DNA of 17,456 bases from JAICIG01 sp035532215 (GTDB lineage: Bacteria; Planctomycetota; Planctomycetia; Pirellulales; JAICIG01): assembly GCA_035532215.1 (NCBI GenBank), contig DATKRK010000308.1:1-17456 (forward strand). Direction: 5' to 3'. The position numbers and the translations under genes are program-made. The notes beneath the pieces were generated by a model. It ran no database searches. It worked only from the letters and a program-made list of their open reading frames with translations, and was not told where the DNA came from. Of this stretch, positions 5,778-13,410 are shown piece after piece (positions within the stretch are counted from its first letter, which is position 1; the number at the start of each line of letters is the position of its first letter).

Positions 5778-8700
5778 CTAAACATAATCCAGCAACGTCA
5801 TCTTACTGATCAGGCCGCTGGCCTGCAGCGCGGCTTGAAAGGCGGCTTGCTTGCCGAGGAAATCGGAAATGGCGGTGGGCAGATCGACGTCGACTTCCTG
5901 CGAATGAGCGCTTTGCAGTTGGGTTTGCTGGTTTTGCAGCGAGCCTAACACGGCGGTCAAGGTTTGCTCGTTCGTGCCGAGTTCGGCCTGTACGTAACTG
6001 ACGTTCTGCTGCGCGTTGGTCAACAGCGTCGTGGCGCGGTTCACGCCGGGCACGTCGTTATTCTGCAAGGCCGTTTTCAATCGCTCCAGGGCCGTAAAGA
6101 CTCCGGCGACCTCTTGCGGATTCGTATCGCTGCCGTTGATCATTTCCGGCGCGCCGCCCGCCAGCGCGCCCGTTGCTGAGAGACTGATCAGCCCCGAGCC
6201 GTTGTTCGGGCTGCCGTCGGTCGGCGCCAGGCTGGCCGAGAACTGCGCGCTGACCGCCAGGTTGGCGTTGAGCACGCTGATGACCCGGTTCGCCGTGGCG
6301 GTCGCCGTGTTCATGTCGAAGGTCAAGGTATTCGTGCCGGCGTTGTAGTTGACCGTTTCGTTGCCCGGCCCGGCCCCGGAATCGGTGAATTTGACCTGGA
6401 CCCCGTTCATGGCCGGCCCCGGCTGCACGGCGGAGAACGTCAGATCGTTGTTCAAGCCGGCGCTGCTGATCGTGGCGCTGGCCGGCGCGGCGGCAGTCGG
6501 CGGCGAGCTGGATGAGGCGCCGGGGGGAATCAGGCCCAACTGCTGGGCCACGGCGCTCGGCGAATTAGCGGCGATCGACAGCGTTCCTCCGGCGGGGTCG
6601 TTGTCGGAGATTTCAATGCCGTTGCCATAGGCGTTCAGCGTGGCCGTCACCGGAATGCCGCCGCCCAGGTTCGTGGCGTTGTTGTTGATCAGGTTCAACA
6701 CGTCGTTGATCGTCTGGGCGCCGGTCAGGCTGATGCCGAACGAAACGCCATCCTTGCGCGTGATGGTGAAGTCGGGTCCGTTCGCCAGCGGCGTGACCCC
6801 TTGACCGTAGTTCAATTGCGAAAGCGGCGTGTTGAGATCGAAGCTGCGGACGCCCAACTGCGTGGCCGTAGTTCCGCCGTTTTCGCCCACCGAAAAGTCG
6901 CTGCCGCTCAGCCGCGATTGGATATCGATGCCGCTCGCAGCCTGGTTGATTTTCGCTCGGACGTCGGCCCCCGCGCCGTTGATGGTATTGAGCACGTCTT
7001 GGATCGTCTTCGCTCCCGCGAAGTTGAGCGTATAGGTCTTGCCGCCATTGACGATCTGAATGCCCGACGTCTGGTCGAAGTTGACGCCGCTGCCGCCCGC
7101 CAAGACGCCGACGGCGGAGGGATCGGTCCACGAATCGGTAATGACGCCGCTGCCATTGTTGCCCGATTCGCCGATATCCAATTGGGCCGTGAACTGGCCG
7201 GTGGCGTTGATCGCGGCCACTACGTTGTTGGCGGTCGTGGCCCCGCTTTGGATGTGGACGAACAACGTGTTGGCGTCGCCGCCCGTGTTGTAGGTGTCGC
7301 TGAAGTTGTTGCGAATATCGACGGGCGAGATGAATCCGCCCGAGGAGTTGGGTTCGGCGCTCGCGTCGCGGGCGGCGGTGAACGTGCCGTCGGCGTTGAT
7401 CGCGGCGATCAGCGCGCCGGTGGAAGTGGCGCCCGTGCCATCGACGCCGAGCGTGAGCGACTTCGAGGCGGAGTTGTAAACCGCCGTCGCCGTGTTGCCG
7501 ATGGCGCCGGCGTTGACAAGGTTGACCGTGACGCCGTTGTAGGCGGTTCCCGGCGTGTTGGCGGTGAGCCGCAGATCGTTTTCAGGCCCGCTCAGTTTCA
7601 ACACCGCTTCGGCCGGAGTCGGGTTCGCATTGAACGTGGCGAATTCGTTGCCCGCCGTAAGCCCTGGGGCGGCCTGGTAATGGGAATCGTCGACATAGGT
7701 CACGGTCGCGCCGTTGGCTGCCGTGCCGTTCGAGTCGGCCTGGACCGTGAGATCGTTGTTGGCGCCTAACGACGGGACGACGGCCGAGGCCCGCGTGCCC
7801 AAGATATCCGACAAAGGAGTCGTCAGCGTAAGCGCGGGGTTCAGGTCGCCGCCGATCAGCGGCCCGGTATTGGTGAGTTGTCCCAGAATTCCCAATTGCG
7901 CGGCGGTGGAACCGCCGCCGACCTCGCTCACCACCAGATTGCCCCCGCCGGCCGAGTCGAGTTGCAGCGTCAGGCCGGTGGGCGTGACTTCGGTCGTGAG
8001 CGTCCGGCCCGGGGGCGGATTGGCGTCGAGCAGCTTGACCACGTCGCCGATCGTCTTGGCCGAGCTCAGATCGACCACCGACGTATGCGAGCCGTCGGAA
8101 ATCTGCACGCTGCCCAGGCTCACGCCTTGGCCGCCGTTGAGTTGCGAGAGCGGCGTCGCATCCGTGAGCACGGGATTCAGGTCGGCCGAACCCTGCACTT
8201 GCTGCGAAAAGCCCCCGAAGGCGGCGTCGCCGGTGACGTTGGTGGTGAACAGCGCGTTGACGTCGGAGTAACTGGAAATCGTCTTCTGGTCGCCCTGGTA
8301 GACGATGCCGCCCTGCGTTTGGACGAACGGCTGCACGACCGTGTTGGCGCCGGCGAACAGATACCGCCCGCGAAAAATCTGATTGCCGATATTCGTCAAC
8401 TGCGTGATTTCGTCCTGAATCTGCGTCGCGGCGGCGGCGCGCTGCGCGTCGGTAGCGGTCGAACCGACCGCGCCGCTGGCAATTCCCTGAGCTGTGTTCA
8501 GGATCTGCACGATCTGGCTCATGGCGCTGTCGGTGGCGCCCAGATACGACTGGTTCGTCTGAACGTTGGTCTGAAACTGGTTGTTCTGATCGATCTGGTT
8601 CTGCAAACTCACGGCGCGCAGCGCGGCCGGAGCGTCGTCGCTCGGCAGGTTCAGGCGATTGCCCGAGCTGATCTGGTTCTGGAGCTTGAATAGACTGAGC

Positions 8701-8783
8701 TGATCGGCTTCGACTTCGTTCAGCAACTGCTGTCGCACGAAGACGTCGCTGACGCGCGTGCTGGGGATGGGAATGATGCTCAT
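5778..8783 (-). CDS. flgL: FlgL, hook-filament junction protein, greatly enlarged
   Basis: FlgL (HAP3) forms the junction layer on which flagellin polymerises. The N-terminal flagellin-like helices cover about 1-150 (STRVSDVFVRQQLLNEVEAD, LSLFKLQNQISSGNRLNLPS, FRGRYLFAG), and the C-terminal helices about 885-1001, ending SKMTLLDYV. At 1001 aa it is about three times the 317-aa E. coli protein. The extra length is repeated outer-domain sequence of two kinds. Flagellin_IN-like modules lie near 209-300, 573-645 and 651-751, sharing TPLSQLN.GQGV, a T(I)xDV(L/V) helix and AAQLG/ATQLG. A second kind begins NNDLT(V/F) or ENDLRL with a GxxxNGVxV strand at 341-366, 400-425 and 777-802, followed by an AIN-type helix and sometimes NNGSG. 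A half-module of the second kind occupies 504-565. The ATG overlaps the flgK stop by 4 bp (ATGA), implying translational coupling. The frame is intact throughout. Confidence 0.93.
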   Translation of the reverse strand: MSIIPIPSTRVSDVFVRQQLLNEVEADQLSLFKLQNQISSGNRLNLPSDDAPAALRAVSLQNQIDQNNQFQTNVQTNQSYLGATDSAMSQIVQILNTAQGIASGAVGSTATDAQRAAAATQIQDEITQLTNIGNQIFRGRYLFAGANTVVQPFVQTQGGIVYQGDQKTISSYSDVNALFTTNVTGDAAFGGFSQQVQGSADLNPVLTDATPLSQLNGGQGVSLGSVQISDGSHTSVVDLSSAKTIGDVVKLLDANPPPGRTLTTEVTPTGLTLQLDSAGGGNLVVSEVGGGSTAAQLGILGQLTNTGPLIGGDLNPALTLTTPLSDILGTRASAVVPSLGANNDLTVQADSNGTAANGATVTYVDDSHYQAAPGLTAGNEFATFNANPTPAEAVLKLSGPENDLRLTANTPGTAYNGVTVNLVNAGAIGNTATAVYNSASKSLTLGVDGTGATSTGALIAAINADGTFTAARDASAEPNSSGGFISPVDIRNNFSDTYNTGGDANTLFVHIQSGATTANNVVAAINATGQFTAQLDIGESGNNGSGVITDSWTDPSAVGVLAGGSGVNFDQTSGIQIVNGGKTYTLNFAGAKTIQDVLNTINGAGADVRAKINQAASGIDIQSRLSGSDFSVGENGGTTATQLGVRSFDLNTPLSQLNYGQGVTPLANGPDFTITRKDGVSFGISLTGAQTINDVLNLINNNATNLGGGIPVTATLNAYGNGIEISDNDPAGGTLSIAANSPSAVAQQLGLIPPGASSSSPPTAAAPASATISSAGLNNDLTFSAVQPGPAMNGVQVKFTDSGAGPGNETVNYNAGTNTLTFDMNTATATANRVISVLNANLAVSAQFSASLAPTDGSPNNGSGLISLSATGALAGGAPEMINGSDTNPQEVAGVFTALERLKTALQNNDVPGVNRATTLLTNAQQNVSYVQAELGTNEQTLTAVLGSLQNQQTQLQSAHSQEVDVDLPTAISDFLGKQAAFQAALQASGLISKMTLLDYV

Positions 8784-10480
8784 AATTGCATTAACGTTTT
8801 GAGCAAGTCGTTGATCGTCGAGATCAGCTTCGCCGACGCCTCGTAAGCGCGTTGGTAAGCGAGCATTTTGACCGTCTCTTCGTCGATGCTCACGCCGCTG
8901 ACCGCCGACTGCTGGCCTTGCAAGGTCTGCTGGAAGGTCTGGTAGCCCTGCGCGACGGACTGAGCGACCGACGAGCCCTGCGTCACGTCGCCGACCATCG
9001 TGTTGTAAAGGTCCGAAAGGGTCGTGCCGCCGGCCGAGGCCAGGGGTTGGTTCATGAAGTTGGCCAAAGTCGTCGCGTTGCCGGCGTCGATGCCGACCCC
9101 GGCGGTACTGGCGGCGAACTTGCCGGGGTCGTTCACGAGATTCTGATTCACGCCCAGATCGGCCGCGGTCGAACCCGTGAAAAACGTGTTCAGCCCCAGC
9201 GCCGCCAGCGCGCCGCTATTGTCGTTGGCGAAGCTGAACTGCAAGTCGGGCGAGGTCGTTTTCAGCGTCAGGTTGCCGCTCGCGTCGATCGACGCGCTCA
9301 GTCCGTTGACGGCGTTGAACTGCGAAACCAGTCCGTTCAAGCTGGTCTCGTTTTGATCCAGCCCGTTGAGATCGACGTTGATCGTCGTGGTTTGCGTCAA
9401 GCCGGTTTGCGTGTTGAGCATCTGCACCTGGAACGCGCCGCTCGCCGGCGTGAACGGCAGCCCGGCGTTGTCCAAAGGAGCCGACGCGGATTTCACCGGG
9501 TTCGTGCTGGTCATCGACTGAAAGCCGGTCAGGCCTTGCCCGGACGAGTAGACCTTGTTGAACTCGAAATTCAGCGTCGATGCGAACTGGTTCAGATTGT
9601 CGAGAAAGCCGCCGAGAATCTGGTCTCGCGCCGTGAGCAGGCCGGTGAGCTGGCCCGTCTGCGTGTCGAGCGGCGCGTTGGTGTCGATCAGGTTGATGTG
9701 AGCCGCCGACAGCCCGCGGTCGGTCGTGTAGGCCGTTTGCACCTGCCGCGACGTGCCTTCGAAGACCAGATAATCGCCGCCGACGTAGACGTTCACGGCG
9801 CCGCTGGGCTGCGCTTCGGTCTTGATGCCGATCAGCTTCGACAGGTCGGTCAGATCCTGGTTCCGCTGCTCGCGCAGCCCCACGGCCTGGCTGCTCGACG
9901 CGTCGCCGCCTTCGGTCGAGGTGATTTCGACGTTCAGCTTGGCGACATCGGTCACGAGCCGATTGATGTCGCTCGTCATGCCGATCACCTGGTTGTTCAG
10001 GTCCGAGCGGGCGTTCGAAACTCGCTGCGACGTCTGGTTGACGGCGCCGGCCAGCGTTTTGCCTTGCAACACCGCCAAATTGCGGACCGAAACGCTCTCG
10101 GGCTGATTGAGCACGCCCGATATCGCGGAAAAGAACGAGCTCAGCGACGACTGCAGATTGTTCTGATCGAGCGCCCCGACGATAGTTTCGAGATTCTGAT
10201 AGGCTTGCGCCTGCGTCTGGCTGTTGCTGACGTCGCTGTTCGTGCCCCGCAATCGCTCGTTCAGGTATTGATCGACGACTTGAGTGACGCCGTTGACTTG
10301 AACGCCCAGCCCCAGCGTGAGATGGCCGAGTTGCTGGTCGGGGGCGGGGGCGAGTTGCACCTCTTCGCGGCTGTAGCCCGGCGTATTGGCGTTGGCCATG
10401 TTCTGGCCGACGACCTGCAAGCCGATCTGCTGGGCTTGCATGGCATTGCTGGCCAGTTGTAAGGAGCCGAAGAGCGACAT
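8780..10480 (-). CDS. flgK: FlgK, hook-associated protein 1
   Basis: FlgK caps the hook and, with FlgL, joins it to the filament. The 566 aa are close to the 547 aa of E. coli FlgK. The N-terminus MSLFGSLQLASNAMQAQQIG carries the axial rod-family motif QNMANANTPGYSREEV (26-41). The C-terminus carries the conserved rod/hook C-terminal block, SIDEETVKMLAYQRAYEASA followed by KLISTINDLLK. The central part is Gln/Asn/Ser/Thr-rich surface-domain sequence without obvious long repeats, unlike FlgL. The ATG at 10480 has no clear Shine-Dalgarno. The gene is 267 bp downstream of flgN, the only large gap in the flgF-flgL series, and that gap holds a MITE-like repeat element. Translation is probably coupled to flgL through the ATGA overlap. 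Confidence 0.96.
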   Translation of the reverse strand: MSLFGSLQLASNAMQAQQIGLQVVGQNMANANTPGYSREEVQLAPAPDQQLGHLTLGLGVQVNGVTQVVDQYLNERLRGTNSDVSNSQTQAQAYQNLETIVGALDQNNLQSSLSSFFSAISGVLNQPESVSVRNLAVLQGKTLAGAVNQTSQRVSNARSDLNNQVIGMTSDINRLVTDVAKLNVEITSTEGGDASSSQAVGLREQRNQDLTDLSKLIGIKTEAQPSGAVNVYVGGDYLVFEGTSRQVQTAYTTDRGLSAAHINLIDTNAPLDTQTGQLTGLLTARDQILGGFLDNLNQFASTLNFEFNKVYSSGQGLTGFQSMTSTNPVKSASAPLDNAGLPFTPASGAFQVQMLNTQTGLTQTTTINVDLNGLDQNETSLNGLVSQFNAVNGLSASIDASGNLTLKTTSPDLQFSFANDNSGALAALGLNTFFTGSTAADLGVNQNLVNDPGKFAASTAGVGIDAGNATTLANFMNQPLASAGGTTLSDLYNTMVGDVTQGSSVAQSVAQGYQTFQQTLQGQQSAVSGVSIDEETVKMLAYQRAYEASAKLISTINDLLKTLMQL

Positions 10481-10552
10481 GCTTGGAATTCGTCAGCGGA
10501 ATCTGCCTGTTGCCACCAGCTTCGCCGAACCGCCCGAGTCTCCTGAGCACCG

Positions 10553-10684
10553 AGGATTAAATAAATTCTCTGGACTGCAGCGGGGCGCCTGGCGGCAGAG
10601 CGAAGCGATGCCCCAGCGACCTGGGGCTTCGCCTAGGCTCAGCCCCAGGCACCCACGTTTTTCATTAGGAGGTTATTTAATCCT
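10553..10684. mobile_element. MITE-like element with 12-bp terminal inverted repeats
   Basis: AGGATTAAATAA at 10553-10564 and its exact reverse complement TTATTTAATCCT at 10673-10684 bound a 132-bp segment in the flgN-flgK gap. The ends are AT-rich while the interior is GC-rich and strongly self-complementary. I see no open frame of note inside and no clear target-site duplication outside. The features fit a non-autonomous miniature element or a composite intergenic repeat. Mobility is an inference from structure only. Confidence 0.5.
10610..10649. repeat. Two alternative overlapping hairpins inside the MITE-like element
   Basis: GCCCCAG (10610-10616) pairs with CTGGGGC (10621-10627) around a CGAC loop. 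Alternatively CCTGGGGCT (10620-10628) pairs with AGCCCCAGG (10641-10649) around a 12-base loop. The central CTGGGGC arm is shared, so the two structures are mutually exclusive. On the flgK strand the larger hairpin forms first. No adjacent T-tract follows. Confidence 0.8.
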
Positions 10685-10747
10685 TGATGCTGATTGTCCC
10701 GCCCTTCTCGCGTCGCTTGTCCCCAATCGCCGAATTGCCTACGATCG

Positions 10748-11236
10748 TCAAATTGCCTGATCCACTAAAGAACCGCTGGCGTTGGCGTAGGCGCCCTTCC
10801 CATATGTCGGTTTGGGGCGGCCGCCGGTAGCGATAATCTCCAACAATTGCGACAAATGAATCAGCGTGCGCTGAATCAGCGCCCAATTGGTCAAGCTTTG
10901 GTGGTTCAGTAGCCGCGAGCGGTGCGCTGCGTCGTCGACTCGTTTTTCGAGATTCGCGCGCGCCACAGCCGGCAGCGACCTGGCCAGCGAACGGATGCTG
11001 TCGCCGGGCAGATTCTGTTGGGCGGCTCGGTGCAGCAGTTCGCTGCGCTGCGTCTGACAGGCCTCCAGTCGCGAAATCAGTTCTTTCTCGCGAGATTCCA
11101 GGCCTTGAATGCCTTCGATGTCGGATGCGACCAACAGATTCCGTTTGACGGCCAGCAAGTCGAACAAGTCGTCTTGCGTCGCCGAGAGTTCGTTCAACAG
11201 CGCCGCAATGTCGGTTTCCCAGCTTTGATTTTCCAT
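10748..11236 (-). CDS. flgN: FlgN-like chaperone for FlgK and FlgL
   Basis: FlgN proteins are small cytoplasmic helical chaperones that bind the C-termini of FlgK and FlgL before export. The product from the ATG at 11236 is 162 aa, slightly longer than E. coli FlgN (138 aa). It is predicted almost wholly helical, with a FlgN-style heptad region (DLFDLLAVKRNLLVASD, then EGIQGLESREKELISRLEAC near residues 40-60). The C-terminus has TLIHLSQLLEIIATGGRP and ends SGSLVDQAI. The frame opens 20 codons earlier, but that segment overlaps the end of flgJ. The ATG at 11236 lies 4 bp after the flgJ stop, arguing for coupling and for this start. Position just before flgK supports the call. No flgM is seen beside it. 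Confidence 0.85.
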   Translation of the reverse strand: MENQSWETDIAALLNELSATQDDLFDLLAVKRNLLVASDIEGIQGLESREKELISRLEACQTQRSELLHRAAQQNLPGDSIRSLARSLPAVARANLEKRVDDAAHRSRLLNHQSLTNWALIQRTLIHLSQLLEIIATGGRPKPTYGKGAYANASGSLVDQAI

Positions 11237-11240
11237 CAGT

Positions 11241-11588
11241 TCAACGTTGTTGGAGGTGGAAGAGTTCGAACATCGGACCGGTAAATTGGCTTGCACTGGC
11301 CTCGCTCAGGCGCTCGGCCAGGATTTGATCGAGTTGTCCTTGAAACACTTCTTCGGCGCGGCCGCCGTGAAAGTAAGCGGGCTTGCCCAGGGTTTTGCGC
11401 ATCGCGCCGAGCATCTGGCCGTAGAACGTTTCGCCCACGAAATCATCGAACGCTTCGCGCAGCGCAGGATCGGCCGGGGCCGGGGGGCGCGGCTGTCGCA
11501 ACTGCTGCGCCAGAAAGGGAGGTTCGGGCGCCCCCGCCCGGCTCTGGGGGGCTTGCAGGGGGCCGGCGGGAGTCAGGGGCATGTTCAT
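11241..11588 (-). CDS. flgJ: FlgJ-type rod-binding protein without muramidase domain
   Basis: This is the rod-capping / rod-binding protein. The 115 aa hold a Pro-rich N-terminal stretch (1-44) and one rod-binding domain (about 46-111): AFDDFVGETFYGQMLGAM, then RKTLGKPAYFHGGRAEEVFQ and QLDQILAERLSEASASQFTG. E. coli FlgJ carries a C-terminal peptidoglycan hydrolase domain of about 160 aa that is missing here, as in many bacteria outside the beta- and gammaproteobacteria; another hydrolase must open the cell wall. Two in-frame ATGs lie at 11588 and 11582; the first is used. It begins 12 bp after the flgI stop and ends 4 bp before flgN, so the three are almost certainly co-transcribed. Confidence 0.88.
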   Translation of the reverse strand: MNMPLTPAGPLQAPQSRAGAPEPPFLAQQLRQPRPPAPADPALREAFDDFVGETFYGQMLGAMRKTLGKPAYFHGGRAEEVFQGQLDQILAERLSEASASQFTGPMFELFHLQQR

Positions 11589-11600
11589 GATTTGGTTTAC

Positions 11601-12722
11601 CTACTCGACGATCAGTTGGCCGTGCAGCTTGCCGTTGTGTTCGATCGCTTTGATGATTTCGATGATGTCGCTGGTCGGCACTTTTACTGCGTTCAGAGCC
11701 TCGACCAGGGCTTTGAGCTTGGTGGTCTGCGTCTCGCCGGGGTCGAGCGAAACGAAGCGGTTTTCGGGGCCGGCCTCGCCCGTTTGAATCACGATATTCT
11801 TGTGCGTGATCGCCACCGCGCCGATTTCGACGTCGCCGCCGATCACGACGCTGCCCGAGCGTTCGTTGATGACCACCTTGGCGGCCGTTTGCGGCTCGGC
11901 GATCGTCAGTCCCAGCACCTCGGAAACGAACAGCACCGGTTCTTCCCGGTAAGCCGCGGGAATCAAGACCTCGATAAACTGTTGATTGACGGCCTGAGCC
12001 AAATAGCTTTGACTCGGGCGAAAGGCCGTTTGACGAACGTCGATCGGACCGCGTCGCGAAAAGCGGTCTCCGTCGCTGCGATACCAGTTGCTGTTGACCA
12101 GTTCGGCGATCTCCTGGGCGACCTCGAAATCGGCGTGATGTTCGTCGAGCACCAGCGTGATTTTGCCGTTCTTGGTGAACGGATTGATGAAATCTTCTTC
12201 CAAGCGACAGCCCGAGTGGATGCGGCCGGTGTTCGGCGCGTCCACGTTCTCGATGTGGACCGAGCCTTCGGCGAGGGCGTACACGCGCGTGCTCTCCACT
12301 TGCGGCCCCATCAGCGGCGTCATGAACAGCCGCCCGCCAGACAACGATTTGGACGGGCCGACCGAGCTGAGCGTGCAATCGATTTCGTCGCCTTGCCGGG
12401 CGCCGCTGGCGGGCACGGTGGCGGTCACGATGACCAACGCCACGTTGGAAGAGTCCTTTAATTCGTCGGCGCCTCCCTTGCCCACCTGGTTGCCCATCAG
12501 CTCCATGCTCATCGCCAGGGCTCGGATCGTGGGCACGAAGCTTTTGCCGTCGCCCGTGCCCTTGAGCCCGACCACCAACCCCAGGCCGTGCAGCGTGTTT
12601 CGCTCTTGGCCTTTGACGCGACAGATGCTCTTGAGGCGGACCTGCGCGCAGGCCTCGGGCGCGGCCCAGGCGGCCCACAGGATCAAGCTGGTCAGCCATG
12701 CGATCGTCAGCGCGTGCTTCAT
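11601..12722 (-). CDS. flgI: FlgI, flagellar P-ring protein
   Basis: FlgI polymerises in the periplasm around the rod to form the P-ring bushing. The 373 aa from the ATG at 12722 match the family length (about 365). A signal peptide (MKHALTIAWLTSLILWAAWA, cleavage near residues 24-27) precedes the N-terminal HGLGLVVGLKGTGDGK (45-60). The highly conserved block AKVVINERSGSVVIGGDVEI (281-300) and the C-terminal LVEALNAVKVPTSDIIEIIK (339-358) are diagnostic. The frame is open 24 codons upstream, but those residues overlap flgH and lack signal-peptide character. The chosen ATG is 16 bp past the flgH stop and has GGGGA about 10 nt upstream. The neighbour flgA encodes its periplasmic chaperone. Confidence 0.96.
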   Translation of the reverse strand: MKHALTIAWLTSLILWAAWAAPEACAQVRLKSICRVKGQERNTLHGLGLVVGLKGTGDGKSFVPTIRALAMSMELMGNQVGKGGADELKDSSNVALVIVTATVPASGARQGDEIDCTLSSVGPSKSLSGGRLFMTPLMGPQVESTRVYALAEGSVHIENVDAPNTGRIHSGCRLEEDFINPFTKNGKITLVLDEHHADFEVAQEIAELVNSNWYRSDGDRFSRRGPIDVRQTAFRPSQSYLAQAVNQQFIEVLIPAAYREEPVLFVSEVLGLTIAEPQTAAKVVINERSGSVVIGGDVEIGAVAITHKNIVIQTGEAGPENRFVSLDPGETQTTKLKALVEALNAVKVPTSDIIEIIKAIEHNGKLHGQLIVE

Positions 12723-12738
12723 TTCGGCTTGTCCCCGA

Positions 12739-13410
12739 TTAAAAGGCTTTGAGGCGATCCAGCGTCTTCCAGAACCAGCCTCGCCGCCACGCATCTCTCA
12801 TGTGTCCATCCTCTCGCCGGTCCACGCTCAGTTCGGCCACGTCTTCGCTCAGCACCGTGTTGTTCGGCAGCACGTCCTCGCGCCGCACGATGCCGGAGAC
12901 GGAAGCGTCCCAAATCTCGTTGTTGTCGCGGACGTGACGATGAGCTTCGACCACGAGCGTGCCGTTCGGTCGGATGTCGACCACGGTGGCCGCGATGCGG
13001 AACTGCAAGCCGTCGGCGGAACGCAAGTTGGCCTGCGCCATATTCTGCAGGTTGTACAAGGCCTGGATCCGCGGGTCGCCGTTCGTCATCGGCGCCGCCG
13101 AGAGGCCGAAGCCGTTGAATTGCAGCCACTTTTGCAGATCGGCGTCCATGTTCGTGCGTTGCAGCCGCATCAACATCGTCTGGCTGATTAATTGCGATTT
13201 TTCGTCGACGATGATCGTCACCACGTCGTTGAGTTGAATTTCGCGGGGCGGTTCGACCTTGATGTACATCCAGGAACTGTCGGTCAACGTCAAAGGGCGC
13301 CTGGTTTCGGCGGCGCCGTACAAGCTGGCGCTTTGGGCCTGCGCCTCGGGGCTGCGCGCCATGGCGAGTCCTGCCGCCGCCGCCAGGGCGGCTCGTCGAA
13401 TGGTCTTCAT
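12739..13410 (-). CDS. flgH: FlgH, flagellar L-ring protein lacking a lipobox cysteine
   Basis: FlgH forms the outer-membrane L-ring. The 223 aa (E. coli 232) have an N-terminal signal peptide (MKTIRRAALAAAAGLAMARS, likely cut after AQA near residue 25). The conserved core follows: EIQLNDVVTIIVDEKSQLIS, then GLQFRIAATVVDIRPNGTLV and ASVSGIVRREDVLPNNTVLS. The C-terminus GWFWKTLDRLKAF resembles the aromatic C-terminal end of the family. E. coli FlgH is a lipoprotein with an acylated cysteine after its signal peptide; this protein contains no cysteine at all, so it cannot be acylated that way. The ATG at 13410 shares one base with the flgA stop (TAATG). Confidence 0.94.
   Translation of the reverse strand: MKTIRRAALAAAAGLAMARSPEAQAQSASLYGAAETRRPLTLTDSSWMYIKVEPPREIQLNDVVTIIVDEKSQLISQTMLMRLQRTNMDADLQKWLQFNGFGLSAAPMTNGDPRIQALYNLQNMAQANLRSADGLQFRIAATVVDIRPNGTLVVEAHRHVRDNNEIWDASVSGIVRREDVLPNNTVLSEDVAELSVDRREDGHMRDAWRRGWFWKTLDRLKAF

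Noticed and set aside
6801..7769. Plus-strand open frame antisense to flgL
   Set aside because: It opposes the repeat modules of flgL; its apparent regularity reflects the repeats on the coding strand.
8852..10462. 536-codon plus-strand open frame antisense to flgK
   Set aside because: Composition (Arg, Val, His-rich) is typical of an antisense shadow in high-GC DNA; FlgK is unmistakable on the other strand.
11247..12461. Plus-strand open frame antisense to flgJ and flgI
   Set aside because: It spans two well-supported genes and has no domain signature.
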